In this document: in pieces, positions 28,101 to 40,100 of the stretch | How positions within the stretch are numbered: position 1 is the stretch's first letter | How the letters are laid out: the number at the start of each line of letters is the position of its first letter | Assembly (NCBI RefSeq): GCF_001949145.1 | Contig: NW_019091386.1 | Location: forward strand, 863,135 to 927,134 | Reading direction: 5' to 3' | From: Acanthaster planci | Taxonomy: Eukaryota; Echinodermata; Asteroidea; Valvatida; Acanthasteridae | Length of the DNA: 64,000 bases | The notes under the pieces: generated by a model | What the model saw: the letters and a program-made list of their open reading frames with translations, nothing else | Databases searched by the model: none | Told to the model about the DNA's origin: nothing | Translations under genes and position numbers: made by a program

Positions 28101-31100
28101 TCCTCAATGAAGATATACTCCCCCATCTCCTGTCCCTCCCTCATCTTCTCTTGGCTCCCTCCTCCCACCTGCTCCTTTTTCCCCTGCCCTTCCCCCCCTC
28201 CCCCCTCATCCGGCAGGCACCTGGCGAGGAACCCGCTGATCTGTGACTGCAACCTCAAGTGGCTGGTGGAGTACCTGCAGGGCAACCCGGTGGAGAAGAG
28301 TGGCGCTCGCTGCGAGACGCCGCGCCGGATGGAGGGCAAGAGGCTCAACCGCATGAAGAGCATCAAGTTCAAGTGCAAAGGTGAGGCGGAGTATATATTG
28401 GTCCCCCCCCCCCGGCGGCTGTTTCTCCACTGGCTGTCCAGCACACTAAGACCCCAAATTCTTATAAAAACCTGGTCTTGCTTGCTCTCCCCCACAGATG
28501 TAGTTTACCTCCAAGGACAAAGCGTATTGTCTCCCTTTGGTTCCGCGACATTGTTTACATAACAGTTGAAAATCAGCTTTGGAATGGCAGAGCCCTTTTG
28601 ACGCTTTCTCTCTCTTCTGGGAATTGATTTTTCATTTCGCAAAATGTGAAAATCATTTCCCAGGGCGGGGAAACTTTTTCACTCCTTTTCACACGAGCGG
28701 GAAAATGTTTGCCCCCCCTTGTGAAAGGCAAAGGTGAATGCGAACACGAGTTCTTTTCACCAAATTTTCCACTCCCAATCACAGTGTTAACTTCCCATTG
28801 CAATGTACTGTAACATTCGCACACAGACTAAGCCCACATGCTGTATTTACCGGATTAGTTGCTGGCAAAAAATCAACCGTTTAGGGTATGATAACTGCTT
28901 TATTTCCTTTCTGTGTCTACGGTTTGCCCTAGCAACCCAAACCTTGACGCGCACATGACATCACCTCGGCAAAGCCTCATTGCCGTCTTAAAATAAGCTG
29001 CTTCTCATTTTACGATCAGAGCCCCTCAACAACAACACTTGACTTTAATGAGCGTTCACTTTCCGGTTCTTCTAAAATTCTCAACCTATCAATGAACTTG
29101 TACCGTACAGATGCGGAGTACCAGCGCACCATGCACGCCGGCGAGTGCTTCATCGATTCGGACTGCCCCGAGTCGTGTAGTTGCAGTGGAACTATCGTGG
29201 ATTGCTCCAACCGAGGTTTCCATTCCGTACCAGACAGCATACCCACGTACACAACTGAGCTGTGAGTGTATTAAAATGTCGCAACTCCTCCCGAAAAAAT
29301 GGAAAAACTGGCAAAGGATCCCAGATGTGTCGTAAATACAAGTGACCCTGTGTATACACGAACATTTTCTTGCGATCAAAATGAAAGCGTTAGTTAGTTT
29401 AAGATTCTTTGGGAGGCAGTAAGTATGCATTGCCTTTTAATCCTCCCTCTCCAGCATTCGAATGAATAGATTGTGTGAAGGGATATCTCAGTCCAAATCG
29501 TACGAGGGCTCAATATTTGACCCAGTTGGCCGTGTGATGTTTGTTTACCGTGGGTCAGTCCGGTACTCCGACAGCGCATGCCAAAAATGAAGTGTGTCTG
29601 AGATCAGTCAGACGCATATGCTAGGTCCGCCCAATCAGTGCAGCCTCCATGCAGACTCGAGCACATGCTTTGTTCCCGAATGACATTGTTTTTTTTTTTC
29701 TTTCTTTCTTTTTTTTTAAATAATGAGCCGGCTCATTGTCACCATTTTTTGACACTTCCCCCCCCCCTTTTTTTTCCTTGGCAGACTGCTGAACGATAAC
29801 GACATCTCGCGGATTTCTGCCGGTGGGAAGTTTCTTAATTTGATCAACCTCAACAAACTGTAAGTTGGATCACAAACACCAGTCAGATGATTGGGCAGTA
29901 ATCAAGCTTTTGATACTCTGGCCAATTTTTTGCTACCCTACCCATCGAGCTGTAATAAATCACGCACAGCCTCTGGAAGAGATTTTTACCAAGAAGACGA
30001 CCATCTAATTGAGAATGCAATCCCTGCCCTACTTTTTCAAAGATAAGCTCCACCCCTCCAATCAGTCCCTCCCGCTACCTCATCACATCTGGTATTAAAG
30101 GCACTTAATCTTTCTTTTTCCCATCCATTACAGGGATCTTCGCAACAACCGCATCTCCATCATCGAGGAAGGGGCGTTTGAAGGAGCAGAAAACCTGTTT
30201 GAACTGTAAGCCTTTGTTTTCAGATTGCCCTCGATCTCCCTCTCCCCCCCCCCTTAGCACCAGCTGTTCCCATTTTTGGTTCGGTGTGATTGGTTCCCCC
30301 AGGGCTGACAGTAGCAAATAGATTAGTCACTTGTCAGTTGTCCTGGGACACGTTCTGACCCACATCAAAGTGCAGTTACACGTTTTGTATTTGTCATTGT
30401 CAACTGACAACATCTAAAGCTGTTTGCACTTCTCTTTTTTTTTTTACCAGTTCTCCACGTTTTCTGATTTGCCACTCAGCATTTCATTCCGAATGTTTAC
30501 GCCTCATGCCGAATGCATCGACTCTCTGTGTGAATCCAGCTTTGTTTGCCCCACAACCCTCTCTCTGCAGTTTGACCGAGTGAATCCAATGTCTTGAGAA
30601 AAAGCTCACATTCAGGAGAAAGAAACATACTTTGGATGTTTTCTCTGAGAAATTTCAGTCACTTCCTTACTGACCGGTTGAAAAGTTTGGTCAGTCTTAA
30701 ACTCCTCTTCTAACCCCCCCTCAAAAATGCTGCCTCTGAAAGCCAGGACAAACATGTACATGTATGTAGAGATTACCTCATGCCAATGACCGATTAGGCC
30801 GCTTTACCACAAAACTGGAGTCGTTGCTGAACAAAAGGTTATCCAGCAAGCAAAATGAGTCTTGCAGCCAGTCTAAAACAGCCTCTGTACGATTTTGTCT
30901 GTTGGCTTCGTGGAGACATCTGGCTACAATCTCGGCGGGCAGAATTTCCAGGCAATGTTTTTCTTCTCTGTCGTTTGCGCCGATCCTTTACTATCTGTGT
31001 GGAATCAGTGTCCTGGCATAATGACACTTTTATCTGTAAGCTGTGTTTTGTGAACTCAACCATAAAGTGCCAAAGCATGCGTGACGTCTGCCCTTTCTGT

Positions 31101-34100
31101 GGCCTCCTGTCCTTCCCCCCCCCCGCACATACTTCCCGAAAGCCGCTTGCGCCGCCCCCAGTTGGGTCCTCCACGAAATGCATGCCAAGGCTCTTATCGT
31201 CAACTGAAGTACCTCGCCCCTTGAAAATAGTACATACTCTCACCGTCCGACGTTGTGTTACTAGCACTTGTCGCAAAATGAACGCACCAAATGTTACACA
31301 TGGAAGGTTTGAAGTACCCTTCATCACCAGGTCTTACACACACTCGATAGGGTGGCAATATGTTTTAACGCCGTTTCTCAACCCAATTCACTGACACAGT
31401 TTTTATTTATTGGGACGCAAAGAGGGCAAAGGCTTCTTCCCTTTATGAAAAGCAGATCCCAAGCTGTGAAGCAGCGTTAATCGTCACACATTTCTGATCT
31501 CCTTCACTTCTGTGGAACAGTGATAAATAGTGAGAAAGATGAACGGTATCGAACTTTTTCTTTTCTCCTGGGGGGGATTCAAGCCCCTAGTACTAAAGAC
31601 AGATTCGGGGTTGGAGGTTCCCCCCCCTTATTTCCAATCAGCTGCCCTAATCCTAGTCCCTGGCTCTGTGAAATTTCTGCTTGTCCTTCAGCAAGACCCC
31701 CACCTCCCAGATTACCCTCCCCCCAACTTGCCTGATCCTTACACCACACCCGTACCCAACCTGCACCCAGGCCACACAGCCCCTATTAAATTGTCAGTCG
31801 CTTGCCAAAACTCCTCGCTGAATTTTGAAGTCGCCTCTCCTTCTTTCAGTCTCTGAACGTTGGCAGCCTTGGCCTGCATTTTTGTGCTCAATCTCAATTA
31901 CACCCAAGCTCTGTCCTAAATTCAGACCCACAGCCATCAACTCCAAGCCCCGCCCCCCCAGCTCATGCCTCCAAACTCCGCCTCTCCCCACTGAGCCCCT
32001 TCCAACCAGATCTGTGTCACACATCCTACAGTGCTCGCATGTATTTGTGATTTTTTTTTTGTTTGTTTCCCCTACGTCTTTTTTTTTTCTTTTTTGGCAA
32101 TGTTGTCGTTATCTCTAGGCTGCTTACTAACAACAAGCTGACCAAAGTCCACGGGCGATTTTTCTCCGGACTTAAAAAACTGAGAACTCTGTAAGTATGG
32201 TACCCCGTCTCCACCTCATCCCTCCCCCTCCACTCCATCGGTGTGTGCTGTGAACGTGCATCCTTCACTCATGGGAATCATCCATGCCTGTTTTTTTCTC
32301 ACTGTTTGCATCGCTTTGCTTGTGTGAATATCTTTGCAGTCAAATCCATTACACTACAGCTACGAGTTTGTGACTTTCTACCCCAAATCCAGGCACCCAT
32401 TAAATGGTTTGCCACTTGCAACAAGTCTTTTCTTAACGTAGTTAATTTTTTAAACCAAGTGTCATGATCTTACCAGCTTGATGAATGTTTTAGTGGATCA
32501 GAGTAAGCATGCACGAGCAACAGAAGGATCCTTCTGTTAAAATGTGATAATTTCACTTTTTTTGCTACTTCTAAGTTTTGGTATTTTTGAAGGCTCAGAA
32601 TGAAATTCTACTTGGCCTTATTAAACTACCACCAAAAAAAGTCAACTTCACTTTAAAAATGGCTTCTGTTTTGGATGAGCATCATCTTGTATTGGTTGCC
32701 ACTGGGGAAATTTAATCTTTACCAAATCATTATCGAATGAATTTTCAGGGGGGGGGGAAGTGTGGCAGTAAACGGAAAGGGACAAATGTAGTCATAGGCA
32801 CGTCAGCGTTTTCGGAGAAAGTTCAGTGCTGGGTGTCATGGAGTTTGGCTTGGTTGCATTGCGTGTGCTTGCGTCTGCAAGAGACGGTTTCATGTACTAA
32901 CCCCATGGTTAGGAGACTGTATGTACAGGCATGCAGTGAGGTTGGTTTGTTTCGATTAACTTTGATACTGTACCGGTATGATCGATCCATTGAGGGCGAC
33001 AGACAGGGTTTGACTTTGCGGGTAGGCTATGACTACCTTGACCAGACTGTGCCTGTGTGCTCTGGCCTGGCATCCGTTGAGGCAGTTGTGTTTTTTTTTG
33101 TTTTTTTTTCCACAAGTGTCACGTGTCATCCGTGTGATCCTTGTACAGCCGTGTGGCGTGATGTGGCCACGCGGCTCAGAAACCAGTCTTTGATCGGCTG
33201 TTTGTGTGAGCCTCACGATTGGTCAACTTGGGTGTTTTTGGTGCAGGGGTTTTGGAAGGTAGCATGGAGGAATAACTCATCAGGTTGGCCATTATCAAAT
33301 CTAACCTCATGCACAGCGTTGGGATGGGGTCGTTGACATGACTACATCACAAACATGTGCCACCTATTGTCATAATGGTAATTTTCTCCAAAGCAGAAAC
33401 ACTGAGTTTTTGCCTTGGGAAGATTACCAGCATGTAAATGTTAAATTCCAAACCCTGGGTTGATGGATTGGCAAAAAAAACCACTCATCGCTTTTATTCC
33501 AAATATGGTAGCTTTTTACATGGTATGGAACTGGTCATGGCTTGCATTCACTGTTGGGGGAAAAAAGAGAAATATACCTTTCCATGATTTTGGTGAAGGA
33601 CTGGTTTTAGTTCTCATAAATGTTGCATTTTTTGGTGGTTTATTTTCTCAGTGCATTCCCTTTTGCACTCGATAAATTTTGCAGACTAAAACCATTGTAA
33701 CACTGGATCGCCACCAGATGTAGTGACCTCAAAGTCATGTTTTTTTGCACTTACAAGGGAAACAACAAACAGTATGTAGTTACTAACTCATCTGTGTGAG
33801 AAAACATATATATATGAATATTTATACCCTCTGTAATCGATTATCACAATATATGTAATAACTTGACATGTACTGTAGTTCAGGATGAAAAGCTCATTTG
33901 TGTATAGCCATGTGTAGATGACCCAGATTGTCTAATAACGGGCTTTGCTAATGCGATGAAGTAGTTATCCTCTCTGCGCACTCGCTGCTGAGGCCGCCAT
34001 TGATGCTGGTACCCACTCTCTGATGATCAGTCCATTATACACAGTCAAGTATTATAGGTTACCAGGGAAGACACAGGGCCTGGATATGTGCAGGATGGAT

Positions 34101-37100
34101 CTAAACATTAAAAGAAAATGAGTGCGTTCATTGACAAGGTTTTGGAACAGAACTCCATTTGACTTTCAGAAGATCAGCAAAGTGCCGGTTCTGAGGTTGG
34201 CACCCAGGCAAAAAGCAGTTTCCAAATGGAATATGCACATTCAGCGACAGACTAAAGCCGTTTCAGCTCTCCAGGGACACTCCAGCGTAGCTTCTTAAGA
34301 GCTGGAGATCTAAACGTTGCTTCCCCGCGTCCCATCATTTCTCATCACTCAAGTTAGTCCTGCCCCCATCGCCATAATCTCCGGTAGCGCAACCCAAGGT
34401 CAAGTCTCGCTTGCCAGTTCCCCCCCCCCCATTTATCTCTGCCACTCTGCGACCAATACTTCAGAGGCCATCGGACAAAGATGCACCTGTTTGCGCACAT
34501 CACCCTCTTTCTTCCCCCCTCCCACGTTTCCACTTTGAAAAATATTGTCAATTATCTCTGTAATGGTCTCTCAGTCGTGTCCGCGAGCCCACTGAGGACA
34601 GCCTGGCTGCCATGATTTCTTTTTGTGCGAGGATACGAGCAGATTTTCTTTTTTTAGGCCTGAAAGAATGAATTTATAAAGCATCTTGTTCCCTCCTTTA
34701 TTTTCATAACATCATACAAACAGCACAGAATGTGGTGCACATTTCTAACCGTTGCGTTGGGAGCATCTTGATTCACCTTTTCAGAGATGTTGTGTATGAA
34801 ACAATGTGTAATCAACGACCTTATCTTTTTCTGCAAGAACCTACTGAGGTGTTAAAAAATCACAACCCCCCCCAAAAAAAATGAGAAAGCTCCTTTCTAA
34901 CCCCGTGTGGAATTTGGCCGTAGCAGAAAACCAATAGAGATGAGTACTTACAGACGCCCACGTAATGTACTAACAGTGACGGTTTTGTAAACAGTCTTCA
35001 CGAGATCACATTTATCATACATGTACCAAGAGTGTTACAAATGAGATTTATTGCCTGTTTGCTCGAAAAAGTATCCGAAAAATTGTGAATTCTTGCCTGC
35101 TAGTGTGACAAAAACCACTGGCTCCATGCACAAGATCCAATGGCACCCTACAACGCTACGTTTGTGGTAACAGCTTTTATACATGTACTTGTATTGGTTT
35201 CTTTTACCTTTTAGGAACCTGAGAAGCAATCGCTTGACGTGCATTGGGAACGAGACCTTTATCGGACTGAGATCGCTCCGTCTGCTGTGAGTTACAAAAA
35301 GTGCATAATTTTTTCCTTTTTTGTCAGCTGGGACGGCGTAATCTTTCTCCTTTATCACAAGTTTGAGAAGCAGTGTTACTGTTTGTTTTTCCCATGTCTG
35401 CTATTAACGTACCTCCGTCCATCTGACAGCTAGATCACAAGTTGAAGATGGATCTTCCACCCACCAATGACTTATTTTCCAGGAACCAGCAACACTTAAG
35501 TGACGTTCTTCCCTTTGGGAGGAATGAAAAAAGCCCAACCAGGATGTATTTCCTGCTTGTCGAGTCTTGTATTTTTCAACTCGTAGTTCATGACAGTCTT
35601 TTCCCCTGACCCCCCCACAGAGCACTTTATGACAACGGTATCAGCACCATCACGTCTGGCGCATTTGACTCGCTGAAAGAACTCTCCACTGTGTGAGTAC
35701 ATGTACTTCTTTTTTCTTCCCTCCCCCCCATTGACCACAAATGCAGGCCCGCACCTCAGGGCCGCCCTCAGTTTCAGGGATATGCCGAAACTAAAAGTGT
35801 CCCTAAAGATCAAAAAGAGCTGTACTACTGGAAAAAAAATGTTTGTTTCCATTGAATGTATCTTTGTAATGTCTTCATGTACCATTTTTGAGCTTTTGCT
35901 GAAGTAAGATGCATCGGTCCTCTTAGAAATAACCGAAACAGTCCAGCTTTCAGAATGAACGGCTGAACGTCTGCCAGCGCAGCAACACCTGCTATGGTCG
36001 GCAGGCATTTGCTGTCGCTGCACCTATTCTCTGGCATCGGCTCCCACTGCATATGCAAGACTCTCTCACATTAGCATATTAGACACATTCAAGACTCAAC
36101 TGAAGACCCACGTATTCAAATTTTGAATAGCGCTTAGAAACACCTGTTTCAAGCGCTTTCTGAATGCAGTTTATTATTTCTATTTAAGCTTTTTCAGAGC
36201 CTGTACTAATCTGCTACATTGATTCCTGTACCTTGATAGAAACTTGATGGGCAATCCATTGAACTGTAACTGTCACTTGTCCTGGCTGCCCGAGTGGCTG
36301 ATCTCCCGGAACATCGTGACGGGCAACCCCATCTGTCAGTCGCCGGACAACCTGAGAGATGTGCCGCTGGAGGCACTGGAGAAGACGGACTTCTCATGCG
36401 AAGGTTGGTGCAAAATTCTTGTAGGGGTCACAGGACCTTGAACACTGGAGTTCCATCCATTTCAATTCTTGTCAGTATAAACAACGGTTGTCAATGTCTT
36501 CTTTGGACCCCGAACAGCGCATGGTTCCGAGGAAAGTTTGTTCTGTACACAAGCGTTTATGCGACTGCAAAGCGAAGTTTGCCAAGCAGTAGTAGTTTGC
36601 CAAGCAGCAGTTAAATTGGCCAAGAACTCAAACTGGCCTCACTCGTGACGTCATCTCACAAACTGTTACATCACAGGTGAGACGTTACAAGTACACGCCT
36701 GTGTTTCCGTTCCCACCCGGATTGAGCCGGATGCCCCGTGTGTAGTTCAGTTTTGGTCGTCTCTGTAGCGTCACATTCATCAACACCTGACTGCATCACC
36801 GAACGGAACCTGGAATGTTTCCAAATCTTCTGTTGAAATGACTTCATAGTTTGTGGTCTGGAAGGCTTTGAGTTTAAGCTTTAACCTTTTTTTGCTCCCC
36901 CTCTCTTCCGTGGGCGTCGACTGCAGAGAATGACCTGAACAGCTGTCTGCCGTCAGTGGCCTGCCCGCGGGAGTGTGCGTGCAGCGGGTCGGTGGTCCGC
37001 TGCAGCCGCAAGGAGCTCACCATGCCCCCACGGAACATCCCTCTCACGGCCACCGAGATGTGAGTCAATCACCCCTGGTCCTGTTTTATTTAACTGAACC

Positions 37101-40100
37101 CGCTAGCTGACTCAGAGAGCTGGGCGGTTGAGTGAGTTATCTGCACTAGTAATCAAGGGATCTCGGATTCAAGTCCCACCCGAGTTAGCTTGTGCACTGT
37201 TTCTCTCCCAAGCTTTCGGAAATGACGGGCATGGCTTGCCATAGCAGTGATGCCAGTGGTCAAGCAAAGGCCTGATGTCAGGCTTTGTCACTTAGAATGT
37301 CGGACTACTTTAGGTCTCAATAAATCAATCCGTCAAACATCCTCACCAGTATGCTTAGATTTCATAACAAAGATTTGTTAATATGACCGTTTGTCTTACG
37401 TTTTGTCTTACGTTTTGTCTTACGTTTTGTCTTACGTTTTGTCTTACGTTTTGTCTTACGTTATGTCTTACGTTTTTGTCATCAGCTACTTGGACTCCAA
37501 CCAGCTCGTGACCATCCCCGACGGAATGACAAACCTCAAGAGCCTCCACACACTGTAAGAAAAATCAATCCAACATCCCCTCAAGTCTTAGGACCGGGCA
37601 AGGGAGCCGTCAAATCCCGCAGTAGGTTTCGAGAAGAAGCTGGGAAGAACTGGCTGTCAAAGAAAAACCCTTACATCGGATTGGCCCATTAGTCTGTCTA
37701 CCGCCTCATCTAAGTCTGTTTGCTGTAATGGATGCTTCAAGGAAGAAATAAATTGGAATGTAATGGAATGCATACGTGGATCTAGGAGAGTTTCTCCGAC
37801 AATCAAGTTGTTTCTGCTTGTTTACAATTTTTAAACATCTGGGGCAAAGGGAGATGTTCTCTTTTTGTTAGACTCAATGGAAAGTAATTAGAGTTGAGAT
37901 CTTTCCCCAAGAACCTTTTCTCTAAAAAAAAAAAATTGCATTCATTGATGTGTTTTTTCTTGTTGAGCAGTTGACTTTCTTTCACCGAACTTGCTTTGGG
38001 TAAATGCATTACTTATTCCAGATTTTATTTGGGTTTCCAGGGATTTGAGTACAAACTTGATCACGATGCTGCCTGAGAACGCTTTTGCCAACATGACCAA
38101 GCTCTCAACACTGTGAGTACGACAGGGCCGAATTTTGTGAAACTCATCATCAAATCAGTGAGCTCAATTTCACTTAGCTCCTCCAGAGAATTCTTCATTT
38201 ATAAAACCGGAGTAGAGGAAGGCTTTTAAGGGGTCCGTTGTAAACATGTACGGAAACGATAGTTCTCTTCTAATGTATCCGTCAGTGATAGAGGTTATGC
38301 TTTTATTTTCTTACATAGTATCTTGAGCTACAATCGCATAGCCTGCATTCCACCGGGGACGTTCACTGGATTGCGTTCGCTACGTATCCTGTAAGTTTCC
38401 CCTCTCCTTGGTGATCGACTGACCCCCAAAATAGTTTCCATATTGACTTCCCTTAACTTTTTTTTTCTGTGCCTCGTTGGCTGGTCCCCTGCCATTGGCA
38501 AGCAGTTGCCATGAGGATTTACTGGCTCCCTGTCTTTCCTGCTACCGCTGTTCCTGCTTTCTCTTTGCAGAGTTATTTCATTGGTTGGTTTCCCCGTTTT
38601 CCTATTGACTTGCTAATACTTTTGATAGGTATTCATTTTCTTATTAAATTTTGTCGTAGATCACTCCAGGGCAACGACCTTTCTACACTCCCAAATGGCG
38701 TGTTCAGTGATCTCCATTCTCTGAGTCACATGTGAGTTTTCTGGAAACAATGTCGCTTCTTTGATTAAACCAGTGTGTGACAATGTCTCAAGTTGAGGTC
38801 CAATATTGGTCATTTTAAATTCCACGGGGTCATTCACTTGTTTTAGAAACCGGGCAAGTCGTGTACCTACAGCTATTGGAGTGAAGCCAAATTGGCGAAA
38901 CACTTGGAATGCAATTTACAGATTGTAGGTATGATTCCAGGCAGCATCTCGATGGTGTTGCTCGCTCTGTCATTGGGCAAAAGCCCCCTGTTAGGGTATG
39001 ACCTTGAAAATCTGTCTTGCAGTGTTTTCATTAGCTGGCGGTGCAACTCTGCTACAGTTCAAGGTCCAAGGTTCAAATCCAAACAGTGACGTGATGTTGC
39101 TGTTTTATTTGCCTACACAGTGCATCGAATAGCACGACTCAAATGTTAGTGGGTGCACTTTTGTTGCAGTGCAGTGGTCTGAGGTACTGATCCACACACT
39201 GACACCATTGTCTTTGTTGTTTTGCCCACACAGAGCGCTAGGCAACAACCCGCTGTACTGCGACTGTAACCTGCAGTGGCTGTCGGAGTGGGTCAAGGCA
39301 GACGGCTTCAAGGAGCCGGGCATCGCCAAGTGTGCCGACCCCTACGACCTACGCGGCAAGCTCATACTGACCGCCCCCTCCAGGTCCTTCATTTGCACTG
39401 GTAAGGACGTGGTTTCTCGTGCCCACAAGAGACCCACTCCAAAAACAAGGATCAGGGTCTCTGTTTCTTAGAATGCATTCTTAATTTTTTGAAACGTGTC
39501 ATGATTGCTCGAGCCCATTTCCCCTGCATTAAGCAGATGTTTTAAGTTAATGGCACGGTTCTAACACTGGGCAACAGAGCTGGGCCCAATTTCATGATGC
39601 TGCTTACCGAAGAATTCCATGCTTACAATCTCCGTTCTGCATTAACCGTGCTAGCAGAAAACCCTTTAAGCACAGAATCCTCAGTTATGGGATGTACGCA
39701 TGCGCACAAGCCAAAATTCCTCTCCAACCCGTGAAATACGTTCGGTGTAGGTGCAGAATTTTCTGCTTCGGTAAGCGTCGATTTTCCGCCTGCAGTAACC
39801 AGCCCCGTGAAATTGGAACCTGATAAGGTCATTCAACAGAACATAAAATAATCGTTCATTTGGCCATACCTGGCACATGTGTGGTACTTCTGGTTCTTAA
39901 GATACAATTGAAATATTTTCAATTCAACAAACTTGTAAAAAAACCATTTTTATACCACAAATACATCTTGACAAATATGTAATGTGCATACATGTGAGAG
40001 GAATAAATGAAAGATTCTTTCAAAACAGCCCAAAAAATTAAGTTGGTTCATAAATGGTGAAGTTGTACATTAGTAACACAGGAATGCCTTTGTTAACGTC

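Larger units (their letters stand above)
15626..28216 (+). other. 12.6-kb slit intron within D2
   Basis: The largest complete intron, between the D2 LRR5 and D2 C-cap exons. It holds two tRNA-like elements (18316-18390 and 27938-28012, both minus strand), an AAT-repeat-associated repeat tail (24474-24540), a long CT microsatellite (25062-25117) and a small tandem duplication (23522-23553). A 144-codon ORF at 22445-22879 has no recognisable domain. I found no nested gene. Confidence 0.75.

Noticed and set aside
24250-30770. Repeated TACATGTACATGTA-like palindromic words
   Set aside because: They are scattered singly throughout the window and look like a genome-wide word preference, not a site.
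35496-36023. 175-codon minus-strand ORF
   Set aside because: It overlaps a slit exon on the other strand and the LINE remnant; no independent coding signal.
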